A stretch of DNA of 64,000 nt from assembly GCA_000720845.1 (NCBI GenBank), contig JODU01000010.1, forward strand, positions 1 to 64,000, in the 5' to 3' direction. This document shows, piece by piece, positions 15,512 to 24,213 of the stretch. Both the position numbers and the translations under genes were made by a program. The notes under the pieces are model-generated. The model worked only from the letters and a program-made list of their open reading frames with translations. It had not been told where the DNA came from and searched no databases. Source of the DNA: Kitasatospora aureofaciens. GTDB taxonomy: Bacteria > Actinomycetota > Actinomycetes > Streptomycetales > Streptomycetaceae. Every line of letters starts with the position of its first letter. The stretch's first letter is position 1.

Positions 15512-17205
15512 GCCCCACCACCTTTCCCGCCGGTCCGGAACACGGGCACGTCACCTTCCTCGGTGCCGGACCCGGAGATCCGGGACTGCTGACTCTGCGC
15601 GCCGTCGAGGCGCTGGCGCACGCGGACGTCCTCGTCGCCGAGCACGAGGTGCTCGACGTCGTACGCACGCATGCGAGGCAGGGCGTGTCGGAAGTGCACA
15701 CGGATGCCGATCCGTCGGATCCGGGCACAGGCGCGCCCCAGCTGACGGTTGTTGACGGTGCGTCAACGACCCTCGGCGCCCCCGCTGTGCGGGATGCCGC
15801 ACATCTTGTCATGGAGGCCGCGCGGGGCGGCAGGCGGGTCGTGCGTGCGGTGACCGGGGACCCCGGGCTCGACACGTACGCCGCCGAGGAGATGCTGGCG
15901 TGCGCCGCGGCCGGGGTGCCCTTCGAGGTGGTCCCGGGTATCGCGAACGCCGTCGGTGTGCCCGCGTACGCCGGTGTGCCGCTGCGCGACGCGGAGGGCG
16001 CCGACGTGCGGTTCGTGGACGCCCGTACGGCGTCGGACCGCTGCTGGACCGAGGTGGGCGCCTCCGACGGCACGGTGGTCGTGTCGACGACGCTGGACTC
16101 GGTGGCCGCGGCGGCCGGGGAGCTGGTGTCGGCGGGCCGCAAGCCGGACACTCCGCTGACGGTGACGATCGCCGGGACGACGACGCGGCAGCGGACCTGG
16201 ACGGCGACGCTGGGCACGGTCGCGCAGACGCTGAAGCAGGCGAAGGTGCTGCCGTCCCCGGACGGCGGCCGCCCGGTGATAGCCGTGGTCGGCGAGCGTT
16301 CCGCCCCCGCCCGGCGCGACCAGCTGTCGTGGTTCGAGTCCAAGCCGCTGTTCGGCTGGAAGGTCCTCGTGCCGCGCACCAAGGAGCAGGCGGTTTCGCT
16401 CTCCGACCAGCTGCGGTCCTACGGGGCCGTCCCCAGCGAGGTCCCGACCATCGCGGTGGAACCGCCGCGCACCCCGCAGCAGATGGAGCGGGCGGTCAAG
16501 GGCCTGGTGACGGGCCGCTACGAGTGGATCGCGTTCACGTCCGTCAACGCGGTGAAGGCGGTCCGCGAGAAGTTCGAGGAGTACGGCCTGGACGCCCGCG
16601 CCTTCGCCGGTATCAAGGTCGCCGCGGTCGGTGAGCAGACGGCCAACGCCCTGATCGCCTTCGGCGTGAAGCCGGACCTGGTGCCGAGCGGCGAGCAGTC
16701 GGCCGCCGGTCTGCTGGAGGACTGGCCGCCGTACGACCCGGTCTTCGACCCGATCGACCGCGTCTTCCTGCCGCGGGCGGACATCGCCACCGAGACCCTC
16801 GTCGCCGGTCTGATCGAGCTGGGCTGGGAGGTCGACGACGTCACGGCCTACCGCACGGTGCGCGCCTCGCCGCCCCCGGCCACGACGCGGGAGGCCATCA
16901 AGGGCGGCGGCTTCGACGCGGTGCTCTTCACCTCGTCCTCCACGGTCCGCAACCTCGTCGGCATCGCGGGCAAGCCGCACAACGTCACGGTGATCGCCTG
17001 CATCGGCCCGGCGACGGCCAAGACGGCCGAGGAACACGGGCTGCGCGTCGACGTCATGGCACCGGAGCCGTCCGTCCTGAAGCTGGCGGAGGCTCTGGCC
17101 GACTTCGGCCTGCGGCGCCGGGCGGCGGCGTTGGAGGCGGGGGACCCGGTGACGCGGCCGAGCGAACGGCGGCCGGGGTCGCGGAGACGGCGGTCGTCGA
17201 CCTGA
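15508..17205 (+). CDS. hemD: bifunctional uroporphyrinogen-III methyltransferase/synthase
   Basis: A 565-residue fusion. Residues 1-250 are a CobA/SUMT tetrapyrrole methylase (VTFLGAGPGDPGLLTLRA; VVPGIANAVGVPAYAGVPL), which makes precorrin-2. Residues 280-540 are uroporphyrinogen-III synthase (GWKVLVPRTKEQA; WIAFTSVNAVKAV; FDAVLFTSSSTVRN). The enzyme therefore sits at the heme/siroheme/cobalamin branch point. The start is the TTG whose last two bases begin the hemC TGA stop; no other start keeps the methylase N-terminus. A hairpin terminator follows, ending the rex operon. Confidence 0.95.
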   Translation: MSPTTFPAGPEHGHVTFLGAGPGDPGLLTLRAVEALAHADVLVAEHEVLDVVRTHARQGVSEVHTDADPSDPGTGAPQLTVVDGASTTLGAPAVRDAAHLVMEAARGGRRVVRAVTGDPGLDTYAAEEMLACAAAGVPFEVVPGIANAVGVPAYAGVPLRDAEGADVRFVDARTASDRCWTEVGASDGTVVVSTTLDSVAAAAGELVSAGRKPDTPLTVTIAGTTTRQRTWTATLGTVAQTLKQAKVLPSPDGGRPVIAVVGERSAPARRDQLSWFESKPLFGWKVLVPRTKEQAVSLSDQLRSYGAVPSEVPTIAVEPPRTPQQMERAVKGLVTGRYEWIAFTSVNAVKAVREKFEEYGLDARAFAGIKVAAVGEQTANALIAFGVKPDLVPSGEQSAAGLLEDWPPYDPVFDPIDRVFLPRADIATETLVAGLIELGWEVDDVTAYRTVRASPPPATTREAIKGGGFDAVLFTSSSTVRNLVGIAGKPHNVTVIACIGPATAKTAEEHGLRVDVMAPEPSVLKLAEALADFGLRRRAAALEAGDPVTRPSERRPGSRRRRSST

Positions 17206-17212
17206 GGTGATG

Positions 17213-17241
17213 CGGGGCGCTCCTGGTTCGGGGGCGCCCCG
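17213..17241 (+). terminator. terminator of the rex-hemACD operon
   Basis: An inverted repeat CGGGGCGCTCC / GGGGGCGCCCCG with a short loop lies eight bases after the hemD stop. There is no T-tract, as is common in Streptomyces. Confidence 0.75.
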
Positions 17242-17337
17242 TCGTCGTCGCGCGGTTCAGGCCGTACGGGGGCAGGTCCGGCACGGTCGGTCCAGGCCGC
17301 CGTCGGCCCCGTGAGCCGGGTGTGTCCGGGCGGCCGC

Positions 17338-17859
17338 TCACCGGCAGAGGGACCGGAGGTCCTCCGCGAAGGCCGGGAAGGCGGCGCGGGCCTCCTTGAC
17401 GATGTCCGCGGCCGGGCGGCGTGGCGTGGTGGCGTGGCGTTCGGCGAGTGCGGTGAGGTCGGGGTCGGGGCGTTCCGTGCCCTCCTCGTCCGCCTCGGCG
17501 GGGCCCATTCCGTCGGCGAGCAGCCACAGGAAGTCGGACAGGTTCCCGGCGACCACGTCGCATTCGCCCTCCGATCCCACGTACACCACGGGCTGCTCGG
17601 TGAGGGGGCGGCCGGGGCGTCCGTGCCAGAGGGCCGCGCGGCCACCGGCGCCGTCCTGGCCGAACACGCGGTAGGCGGAGCCGTCGGCTTCGGCGTTCCC
17701 CGTCCACCGGCGCAGCCAGCGAGTGGTCTCCTCGGCGGAGTCGAACGCGGCGTAGGGCTCGAAGTCGATCCCGTCGCCGTCGGCGTAGTCGAACTCGACG
17801 CGGGCCACGTCGGCCAGGGCGGGTGGCAGGCGGCGGTCGTCACCGGGCGTCTCGTTCAT
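17338..17859 (-). CDS. SMI1/KNR4 (SUKH)-like protein
   Basis: A 173-residue acidic protein. The order LPPALADV, FDSAEETTRWL, FGQDGAGGRAALWH, VVYVGSEGECDVVAGNLSDF and a C-terminal helix resembles SUKH/SMI1 domains, which often act as immunity or scaffolding proteins. The match is by pattern only. The ATG overlaps the stop of the tetR gene by four bases (ATGA), so the two are translationally coupled. No toxin gene is seen next to it. Confidence 0.65.
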   Translation of the reverse strand: MNETPGDDRRLPPALADVARVEFDYADGDGIDFEPYAAFDSAEETTRWLRRWTGNAEADGSAYRVFGQDGAGGRAALWHGRPGRPLTEQPVVYVGSEGECDVVAGNLSDFLWLLADGMGPAEADEEGTERPDPDLTALAERHATTPRRPAADIVKEARAAFPAFAEDLRSLCR

Positions 17860-18560
17860 GGCCGCACCGTAGCCGTCCGCGCCGCCACCGGTAGCCGCAG
17901 CCCCGACAGGTCCAGAGGTGGGGCCGGGGGGAGTGGGCCGGGGCGGGACGGGGGGTGGGCCCGGAAGGACTGGAAGAGGTAGGTGAGGAGGCGGCGGGCG
18001 GCGGGGACGGCGGTCTCGGGGGGTTGGCCCGCCAGGCCGCTGACGGCCAGGAGGAGCAGGGGGATGTCGGCCGGGTCGAAGTCCTCGCGGAGTCGGCCGG
18101 CGTCGCGGGCGCGCTGGACCAGGTGGGACAGGCGGTCCTCGGCGATGGCGCGTTCCCGGTCGTAGTCCAGGGCCTCGGGGAAGTCGGCCATGAAGACCGT
18201 TTCGAAGCCGCGGTCGGTGACCAGCGTGGTGCATACCTTTTCGAGGAGAACGTACAGGCCGTGGCCCGGGTCGGGGTCCGCCATGGCCTCGTCGAACGCG
18301 GTCGCGCACATGGCCAGCTGGTCCTCGAAGGCGGCGGTGACGAGTGCCGAGCGGGTGGGGAAGCGTCGGTAGAGGGTGGCCACGCCGAGCCCGGCCCGGC
18401 GCGCGACCGCGCTCATCGGGGCGTCCACGCCCTGGGCGGCGAAGATCTCGCGGGCGGCCTCCAGGACGCGTTCGCGGTTGCGGCGGGCGTCGGCGCGCAG
18501 CCCCGCCGGGGCCTCTCCGGCCGCCGGACCGAGGGGGTTGTGAGAGGTCTGATCAGGCAT
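17856..18560 (-). CDS. TetR-family transcriptional regulator
   Basis: A 234-residue repressor. The TetR HTH lies at about residues 25-75 (NRERVLEAAREIFAAQG; MSAVARRAGLGVATLYRRF), followed by an all-helical ligand domain and a Pro-rich C-terminus. It is divergent from an MDR oxidoreductase, and a near-perfect 22-bp operator lies in the gap, so it probably represses both. ATG 18560 is preferred, preceded by GGAAGTGAG; an in-frame GTG lies nine bases upstream. Confidence 0.92.
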   Translation of the reverse strand: MPDQTSHNPLGPAAGEAPAGLRADARRNRERVLEAAREIFAAQGVDAPMSAVARRAGLGVATLYRRFPTRSALVTAAFEDQLAMCATAFDEAMADPDPGHGLYVLLEKVCTTLVTDRGFETVFMADFPEALDYDRERAIAEDRLSHLVQRARDAGRLREDFDPADIPLLLLAVSGLAGQPPETAVPAARRLLTYLFQSFRAHPPSRPGPLPPAPPLDLSGLRLPVAARTATVRP

Positions 18561-18578
18561 GTTTCTCACTTCCGAGGC

Positions 18579-18600
18579 AAGTGGAGGGTGTCGTCCACTT
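18579..18600. promoter_or_regulatory. candidate TetR operator
   Basis: AAGTGGA and its exact complement TCCACTT flank an 8-base spacer, a 22-bp palindrome between the divergent tetR and oxidoreductase genes. The AAGTGGA..TCCACTT form is common for TetR partners of MDR or SDR reductases. Confidence 0.75.
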
Positions 18601-18676
18601 ATGGGCCTAGCGTGAGATTAGCAGCGGACGCGGGCCTCGCCTCCGCGCTTCCCGGACGCGATACGGATCGTGAGAC

Positions 18677-19660
18677 ATGGGTGAGATGAAGGCGGTTCTC
18701 TTCGACCGCTACGGGCCTCCCGAGGTGCTCTACGTCGGGCGGCGGCCGGTGCCAGCCATCGGCCCCGACGAGGTGCTGGTGCGGGTGCGGGCCGCCGCGG
18801 TCAACGGCGGCGACCTCCACGACCGGACCGGAAAGGTGCGCCTGGTGACCGGGCGGGCCTTTCCCAAGGGGTGCGGCATCGACTTCGCGGGGGACGTCGC
18901 GGAAGTCGGTACGGCCGTCACCGGGGTGCGGGAGGGGGAGCGGGTGTGGGGGCTGCTGGGGCGGCGTACCGGCAGCATGGCCGAGTACGTCGCCGTCGGC
19001 CCGCGGCGGATCGCGGCCGCGCCGGCGAACCTCACCCCGGAGGAGGCTGTCTCGCTGATCGCGGGCGCGACGACGGCGCTGACCGCGCTGCGGGACAAGG
19101 CCGCCCTGCAACCCGGTGAGCGGCTCCTCGTGCGGGGCGGCAGCGGGGGTGTGGGCAGTGTCGCCGTGCAGGTGGGCAAGCTGCTCGGGGCGCAGGTCGT
19201 CGCGCTCGCGGGCGGGCGGAACCTCGACTTCGTCCGCGGGCTGGGGGCCGAGGAGGCGCTGGACCACCGGAGGACTCCGCTGTCCGCGCTCGGCCGCTTC
19301 GACGTCGTCCTCGACACCGTCGGCACCGAGCAGGCCCGGGTGCGGCGGCTGCTGGCGCCGGGCGGGCGGATGGTCGCCGTCACCCTCGACTTCGGCCGGC
19401 CGCTCGCGGGGATCGCGACGGTGCTCGGTTCCGTCGTGCACGGGAAGGGGCGCATCCGCTTCTTCAGCGGCAACCCCGACAGCGCGCTGCTCGCCGAGGC
19501 CGCCCGGCTCGCCGAGCGGGGTGACATCGTCCCCGTCGTCGACACCGTCCACCCGCTCGACGGGGTCGCCGACGCCCAACGCGGCTTGGAGGCCGGGGGA
19601 GTCCGGGGCAAGCACGTCGTGCGGGTCGCCGGGCAGGTTCCGGCGGCCACCACGCTCTAG
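18677..19660 (+). CDS. zinc-independent MDR oxidoreductase (quinone reductase-like)
   Basis: A 327-residue medium-chain dehydrogenase/reductase. It has an N-terminal GroES-like domain (PDEVLVRVRAAAVNGGDLHD), a CGIDFAGDVAEVG segment and the NADPH loop VRGGSGGVGSVAVQVGKLLGA. Zinc ligands are absent, so it is of the quinone/enoyl reductase type. It should reduce alpha,beta-unsaturated carbonyls or quinones, and it is likely induced when the TetR partner is displaced. The start may be ATG 18677 or 18686. Its stop overlaps the convergent SRPBCC gene by four bases. Confidence 0.9.
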   Translation: MGEMKAVLFDRYGPPEVLYVGRRPVPAIGPDEVLVRVRAAAVNGGDLHDRTGKVRLVTGRAFPKGCGIDFAGDVAEVGTAVTGVREGERVWGLLGRRTGSMAEYVAVGPRRIAAAPANLTPEEAVSLIAGATTALTALRDKAALQPGERLLVRGGSGGVGSVAVQVGKLLGAQVVALAGGRNLDFVRGLGAEEALDHRRTPLSALGRFDVVLDTVGTEQARVRRLLAPGGRMVAVTLDFGRPLAGIATVLGSVVHGKGRIRFFSGNPDSALLAEAARLAERGDIVPVVDTVHPLDGVADAQRGLEAGGVRGKHVVRVAGQVPAATTL

Positions 19661-20067
19661 TCGGACTCCAGCAGTTCCTTGAGCCGGGCCAGGTCGGCGG
19701 CGACCGTGCCGGCGTCGCGGTCGAAGTCGGCCTCGGTCGTCCCCGGCTGCCGGCGGACGGTGAACACCACCTCGCTGCCGGTGCCGTCGGCGATCACGCG
19801 GACCGGGTTGTGGACGGTCTCCCCGGAGGGGAGCGTGACGTGGTGGTCGAGTACGCCCAGGTCGTTGGGCGGGGTGAAGGTCACCGTGACCCGGCCCATG
19901 GGGGAGGACTCCGCGACCCAGTGGTCCGCGCTCCTCTCGATGGATCCGCCGAGCCCGTGGGCCCACGCGGGCAGGTTGGCCGGGTCCGAGGCGTAGGCGT
20001 AGACGTCGGACGCGGTGCGGTCGATGTGGACGCCGAGGTGGCGCGACTCCCTGCCGGTGCTGTTCAT
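19657..20067 (-). CDS. SRPBCC/polyketide-cyclase-like protein
   Basis: A 136-residue START/SRPBCC fold protein: HLGVHIDRTASDVYAYASD at the start, AWAHGLGGSIE, and the final helix LARLKELLESD. Such proteins bind hydrophobic ligands or act as cyclases or AHSA1 homologues; the role is unknown. It converges on the MDR oxidoreductase and lies 80 bases downstream of the marR gene on the same strand, so co-transcription is likely. Confidence 0.8.
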   Translation of the reverse strand: MNSTGRESRHLGVHIDRTASDVYAYASDPANLPAWAHGLGGSIERSADHWVAESSPMGRVTVTFTPPNDLGVLDHHVTLPSGETVHNPVRVIADGTGSEVVFTVRRQPGTTEADFDRDAGTVAADLARLKELLESD

Positions 20068-20147
20068 GCCGGTGACGGTAGCGGGCGGCCGTCGCCGTTG
20101 CCTTGAAGGAATCGGACACGGAATCGGGCACCCCTCGGTGGTGCCGG

Positions 20148-20609
20148 TCAGTGGTGCCAGGCCCGGCCGCCCGTGTTGTGGATGAAACGCTGGAGCACCT
20201 TCATGGTGGTCAGGTACTCCTCGTCGGAGATTCCGGCGTGGCGTTCCGTCCACAGGTCGTCCTGGAGGGCGGCTGCCTTCTCGAAGAACGTCCTGCCCTC
20301 CGGAGTCAGGGAGAGCAGGCCGTCGGAGGCGGTCTCGGTGATCCAGCCCGCCGCGATCGTCGCGTCGATCTCCGACTCCATCGCCTCCGGGCCCGCGTCG
20401 AGGTAGTTCCGCAGGAGGCCGGAGACCTCGGCGCGGGTCTTCGGGGTGCCGGCCCGGCCGACCTGGGCGAGGACCCACCACTGGGGCTGGGTCGTGCCCA
20501 GCTCGGCCAGGGCCCCCCGGGTCCGGGTGACGACGGCCTTGTACGCCGCCCAGCTCCAGTAGCCGATGGGCTGGCGGATCAGTTCGGCGTCGCCGTGTGA
20601 GTAGTCCAT
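20148..20609 (-). CDS. MarR-family transcriptional regulator
   Basis: A 153-residue winged-helix protein. An N-terminal helix IGYWSWAAYKAVV is followed by LGTTQPQWWVLAQVG and the wing IAAGWITETASDGLLSLTPEG, the MarR pattern. The C-terminal helices (YLTTMKVLQRFIHN) form the dimer. It is upstream of the SRPBCC gene. The -10 lies so near the ATG that the mRNA appears leaderless. The ligand is unknown. Confidence 0.85.
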   Translation of the reverse strand: MDYSHGDAELIRQPIGYWSWAAYKAVVTRTRGALAELGTTQPQWWVLAQVGRAGTPKTRAEVSGLLRNYLDAGPEAMESEIDATIAAGWITETASDGLLSLTPEGRTFFEKAAALQDDLWTERHAGISDEEYLTTMKVLQRFIHNTGGRAWHH

Positions 20610-20616
20610 GTCGCCG

Positions 20617-20647
20617 ACCGTAGAAGCTGAAGTCCGGTTGAGGTCAA
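20617..20647 (-). promoter_or_regulatory. leaderless promoter with 19-bp MerR-type spacer
   Basis: On the minus strand, TTGACC (20647-20642) and TACGGT (20622-20617) are 19 bases apart. The spacer CTCAACCGGACTTCAG is partly palindromic. Over-long spacers with a dyad are typical of MerR/SoxR-activated promoters. The -10 ends about seven bases before the ATG at 20609. Confidence 0.5.
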
Positions 20648-20721
20648 GCGTTGTCCGGGGCCGGCCCGGGCCGACTCGTCGTCGGCAAAGGCATGGGTGG
20701 GGCGGGCGTAGCGTAGGTGGT

Positions 20722-21714
20722 ATGACGACGTACGGATCCTTTCCCGGCACCCGGCCCCGGCGGCTGCGGACCACCCCCGTGATGCGTCGGATGGTCGCCG
20801 AGACCCGGTTGCACCCCGCCGACTTCATCCTCCCCGCCTTCGTCCGCGAGGGCGTGAGCGAGCCGGTGCCGATCGCGGCGATGCCCGGTGTCGTGCAGCA
20901 CACCCGGGACACGCTGAAGAAGGCGGCCGCCGAGGCGGTCGAGGCCGGGATCTCCGGGATCATGCTCTTCGGGGTGCCGGAGGACGGGAAGAAGGACGCC
21001 GCCGGTACGGCGGGCACCGACCCCGACGGGATTCTCCAGGTCGCCCTGCGGGACGTACGGGCCGAGGTCGGGGACGAACTACTGGTCATGTCCGACCTCT
21101 GTCTCGACGAGTTCACCGACCACGGGCACTGCGGGGTGCTGGACGGTCAGGGGCGTGTCGACAACGACGCGACCCTGGAGCGGTACGCCGAGATGGCGCA
21201 GGTCCAGGCCGACGCGGGCGCCCATGTCGTGGGCCCCAGCGGGATGATGGACGGGCAGATCGGCGTCGTCCGGGACGCGCTCGACCAGATCGGGCGGGAG
21301 GACGTCGCGATCCTCGCGTACACCGCCAAGTACGCCTCCGCCTTCTACGGGCCCTTCCGGGAGGCCGTCGGCTCCTCGCTCAAGGGCGACCGCAAGACCT
21401 ACCAGCAGGACGCCGCCAACGCGCGGGAGGCGCTGCGGGAGCTGGCGCTGGATCTGGAGGAGGGGGCCGACATGGTGATGGTCAAGCCGGCCGGGCCCTA
21501 CCTCGACATCCTCGCCAAGGTCGCCGAGGCCTCGGACGTGCCGGTCGCCGCGTACCAGATCTCCGGTGAGTACTCGATGATCGAGGCCGCCGCCGAGAAG
21601 GGCTGGATCGACCGCGACCGGGCCATCCTGGAGTCCCTCACCGGGATCAAGCGGGCGGGCGCGCGCAACATCCTGACGTACTGGGCAACCGAGGTCGCTC
21701 GCACACTGCGCTGA
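20722..21714 (+). CDS. hemB: delta-aminolevulinic acid dehydratase (porphobilinogen synthase)
   Basis: A 330-residue HemB that condenses two 5-aminolevulinates. It opens PRRLRTTPVMRRMVAETRL, holds the metal/active-site loop DLCLDEFTDHGHCGVL, the first Schiff-base lysine in AYTAKYASAFYGPFRE, and the second in MVMVKPAGPYLD. The C-x-D-x-x-x-D-H-x-H-C form combines Cys with acidic residues, so the metal type cannot be read with certainty. TAGCGT seven bases before the ATG suggests a leaderless start. It is separated from hemACD by five unrelated genes. Confidence 0.96.
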   Translation: MTTYGSFPGTRPRRLRTTPVMRRMVAETRLHPADFILPAFVREGVSEPVPIAAMPGVVQHTRDTLKKAAAEAVEAGISGIMLFGVPEDGKKDAAGTAGTDPDGILQVALRDVRAEVGDELLVMSDLCLDEFTDHGHCGVLDGQGRVDNDATLERYAEMAQVQADAGAHVVGPSGMMDGQIGVVRDALDQIGREDVAILAYTAKYASAFYGPFREAVGSSLKGDRKTYQQDAANAREALRELALDLEEGADMVMVKPAGPYLDILAKVAEASDVPVAAYQISGEYSMIEAAAEKGWIDRDRAILESLTGIKRAGARNILTYWATEVARTLR

Positions 21715-21763
21715 GCGACCGGTGGCGGCCCTTCGCACAAGGGGTGCGGGTGCGCGGACCCCT

Positions 21764-22531
21764 TCAGTACTCGAGCGCGTTCGACGCGTCGGTCTGCCAG
21801 TAGGTGACCGTCAGCGCGGTGTCGACGTACACGCCGCCGGCGGGCAGCTTGACCGTGGCGACGGAGCCGTCCTCGAAGGGGATCGTGAGGGTGTTCGTGT
21901 CGTAGCCGTTCTCGCCGCTGCCGTCGCCGGAGGACAGCCGTACGCCGGCGTAGCCCGACTCACCGGGGGCCAGCGTCGTCAGCGACTGCGGCTTGCTGGA
22001 CTCCGCGACCGGCGGCACCGACTGGGCCTCACCGAACCGGGCCGCCGGGTACTGCGGCAGGGCGCACGTCTTCGAGCCGGTGTTGGTGGCGGTCAGCAGC
22101 AGGTGGTTGATCGGGCGGGGGGCGTTCGCCGCGGTGATCCGGACGTCGGACGCGGAGCACTTGCCGGGGAGGTCCGAGTCGGAGCCGTCGGAGGTGTCGG
22201 AGGTCTTCGAGCCGCCGGTTCCGGATCCGGCGTTCGACCCGGACCCCGACCCGGAACCGGAACCGGACGCGGAGTCCGACGCGTTGTCCTTTCCGGCGGA
22301 ACCGTTCGAGCCGTTCGAGCCGTTCGAGCCGGTGGAGCCCGTCTCACCGGCGTCGCCCTTCGCGCCGCCCGCCGGCCGGGCGCTGTTCCCCTCCGCCGGT
22401 GCGGAGGTGGCGGATTCGGGCGCCGGGGAGCCCGTGAGCTCGTCGCCCTCGCAGGCCGTGAGGGAGAGTGCGGCCAGCGCGACCGTGGTGGCGGCGAACA
22501 GACGGGTACGGGTGATGCGGCGTGCAGACAT
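21764..22531 (-). CDS. DUF4232-type secreted lipoprotein
   Basis: A 255-residue exported protein. The signal peptide (TRTRLFAATTVALAALSLTAC) ends in lipobox LTAC, with the lipidated Cys at residue 27. A low-complexity linker of Gly/Ser/Asn repeats (SNGSNGSNG, SGSGSGSGS) follows, and then a beta-rich DUF4232 domain from about residue 125 (CSASDVRITAANA) with a Cys pair. It is anchored outside the membrane; role unknown. It is divergent from the HTH membrane protein. Confidence 0.85.
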   Translation of the reverse strand: MSARRITRTRLFAATTVALAALSLTACEGDELTGSPAPESATSAPAEGNSARPAGGAKGDAGETGSTGSNGSNGSNGSAGKDNASDSASGSGSGSGSGSNAGSGTGGSKTSDTSDGSDSDLPGKCSASDVRITAANAPRPINHLLLTATNTGSKTCALPQYPAARFGEAQSVPPVAESSKPQSLTTLAPGESGYAGVRLSSGDGSGENGYDTNTLTIPFEDGSVATVKLPAGGVYVDTALTVTYWQTDASNALEY

Positions 22532-22742
22532 GGAAGGTCCCCTGTGAATGTGAGAGTTGAGGCGAGCCGCTCGACCGTTCGCCGGGAGCGGCTGCTTGGA
22601 TGACCACAGCTTGCGGCCCTGATCGTCCCGGCCGCCAGCGACGGGGGAACATGCGGGACGATGGGACGGCAGGAACGCTCTGACCTGCGGGAACAACGTC
22701 CCTCTGGGACACGGTACGGGGATGCTGGGAGAGGGAGGAACG

Positions 22743-24089
22743 GTGGCGGGGGACGACTTCGCGGGACTGCTTCGGGAGTTGAAGGAGCGGTCCGGACTCA
22801 GTTACGGGGCACTCGGCAAGCGGCTGCACATGAGCGGCTCGACCCTGCACCGGTACGTCAGCGGGGAGGTGGTGCCGGTCGAGTTCGCGCCCGTCGAGCG
22901 CCTCGCCCGGGCCTGCCGGGCGACGCCCGAGGAACTGCTCGAACTCCACCGCCGCTGGATCCGCGCGGACGCGCTGCGGGGTGTGCGGAAGGAGGAGGCC
23001 GACGGCGGAGGGGGTGCGGAAGGCGCGGCGGGCGCCGAGGGCACTGCGGGTGCCGAGAGCGCCGTGGGCTCGGTCGCGGACGGCGGCTCGCCGGCCTCAC
23101 CGGTCGCACCGGCCTCACCCACCCCGGCGGCCTCGGAGACCCTGTCGGCCCCGGCGGCATCGGGCCCGCCGTCGGCCCCGGAGCGCCGCCGTCGGGTCCC
23201 GCGCGCCGCGCTCTACGCCGCGACCGGCGTAGTCGCCGTCAGCGCCGCCGTGGCGCTCGTCGCCAACCTCGTGTCGGGGCCGGACGACGACGGCAGGCAC
23301 GGTCCGGCCGGGGCCGTCGCGCAGACCTCGGCGTCGGTGACCGGGACCGCGACCGGCTCGGGCTCCCCGAGCGCGAGCGCCTCCACGTCCTCCCCGTCCG
23401 CCTCCGCCTCCGCGTCCCGGCCCGGGTCCCCCTCCGCGTCACCGTCGCGTCCGGCCACCGCCACGCCGAGCCGCGAGGCACCCGCCGCCGGGCCGCCGCT
23501 CACCGTGTCGACCACCCCGTACTACTGGGACGTGCCCTGCGAGCACGCCTTCCTCATCGACCGCAGCGCGAAGAACGTGCCCAAGCCCCCGGCCCAGCAG
23601 GACGCCGTCGGCTGGGCCACTCCCCTCAACGCGGTCTCCGCGAACCGGCAGACGGTCGTCCTCACCGTGCAGGGCACCGGCCCGGAGACGGTGGTCCTGG
23701 AGGACCTGCACGTGAGGGTGAAGAGCAGCGGTGCGCCGCTGAACTGGGACCAGTACGTGATGGGCAACGGCTGCGGCGGCCAGGTGAACACCACGGCCTT
23801 CGACGTCTCGCTCGACCTCGGCACCCCGACGGCGACACCGATCGGCGGCCAGCGGGACTTCCCCTACAGCGTCAGCGAGTCCGACCCCGAGGTCTTCAAG
23901 GTCAACGCGCACACCAGCGGCCACGACGTCAGCTGGTACCTGGAGCTGGAGTGGTCCAGCGGCGGCCGGCACGGCACGACGCGCGTCGACGACAACGGCA
24001 AGCCGTTCCGCACCAGCGCCTCCCGGGACGACTCCTACTACGCCTACCCCCTCGGCAGCAGCGCCTGGGAGCTGGTCGAGGGCGGCTGA
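22743..24089 (+). CDS. membrane-anchored HTH protein with extracellular domain
   Basis: A 448-residue protein. Residues 1-75 form an XRE-like HTH (GLLRELKERSGLSYGALGK; SGSTLHRYVSGEVVP). A linker rich in Ala/Gly/Pro leads to one membrane span near residues 155-175 (AALYAATGVVAVSAAVALV). After a Ser/Pro-rich stretch comes a compact extracellular domain (PYYWDVPCEHAFLIDR to the end) with paired Cys. It could link an outside signal to DNA. GTG 22743 has GGGAGGAAC upstream, so I prefer it to the ATG at 22722. Confidence 0.85.
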   Translation: MAGDDFAGLLRELKERSGLSYGALGKRLHMSGSTLHRYVSGEVVPVEFAPVERLARACRATPEELLELHRRWIRADALRGVRKEEADGGGGAEGAAGAEGTAGAESAVGSVADGGSPASPVAPASPTPAASETLSAPAASGPPSAPERRRRVPRAALYAATGVVAVSAAVALVANLVSGPDDDGRHGPAGAVAQTSASVTGTATGSGSPSASASTSSPSASASASRPGSPSASPSRPATATPSREAPAAGPPLTVSTTPYYWDVPCEHAFLIDRSAKNVPKPPAQQDAVGWATPLNAVSANRQTVVLTVQGTGPETVVLEDLHVRVKSSGAPLNWDQYVMGNGCGGQVNTTAFDVSLDLGTPTATPIGGQRDFPYSVSESDPEVFKVNAHTSGHDVSWYLELEWSSGGRHGTTRVDDNGKPFRTSASRDDSYYAYPLGSSAWELVEGG

Positions 24090-24213
24090 GGCGGGCCGGG
24101 GCCGGCCCGGTCCCGAGAGCGCATCGGCGCACCGGCAAGTCCCCGCGGGGGATAGGTTGTTGACCATCAAACCGGTTCGCTTCGTCAGGCGACATCCGAA
24201 AGGTGGGACGCGC

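Noticed and set aside
22200..22360. Direct repeats in DNA
   Set aside because: Ser/Gly/Asn linker codons of the DUF4232 lipoprotein, not an independent element.
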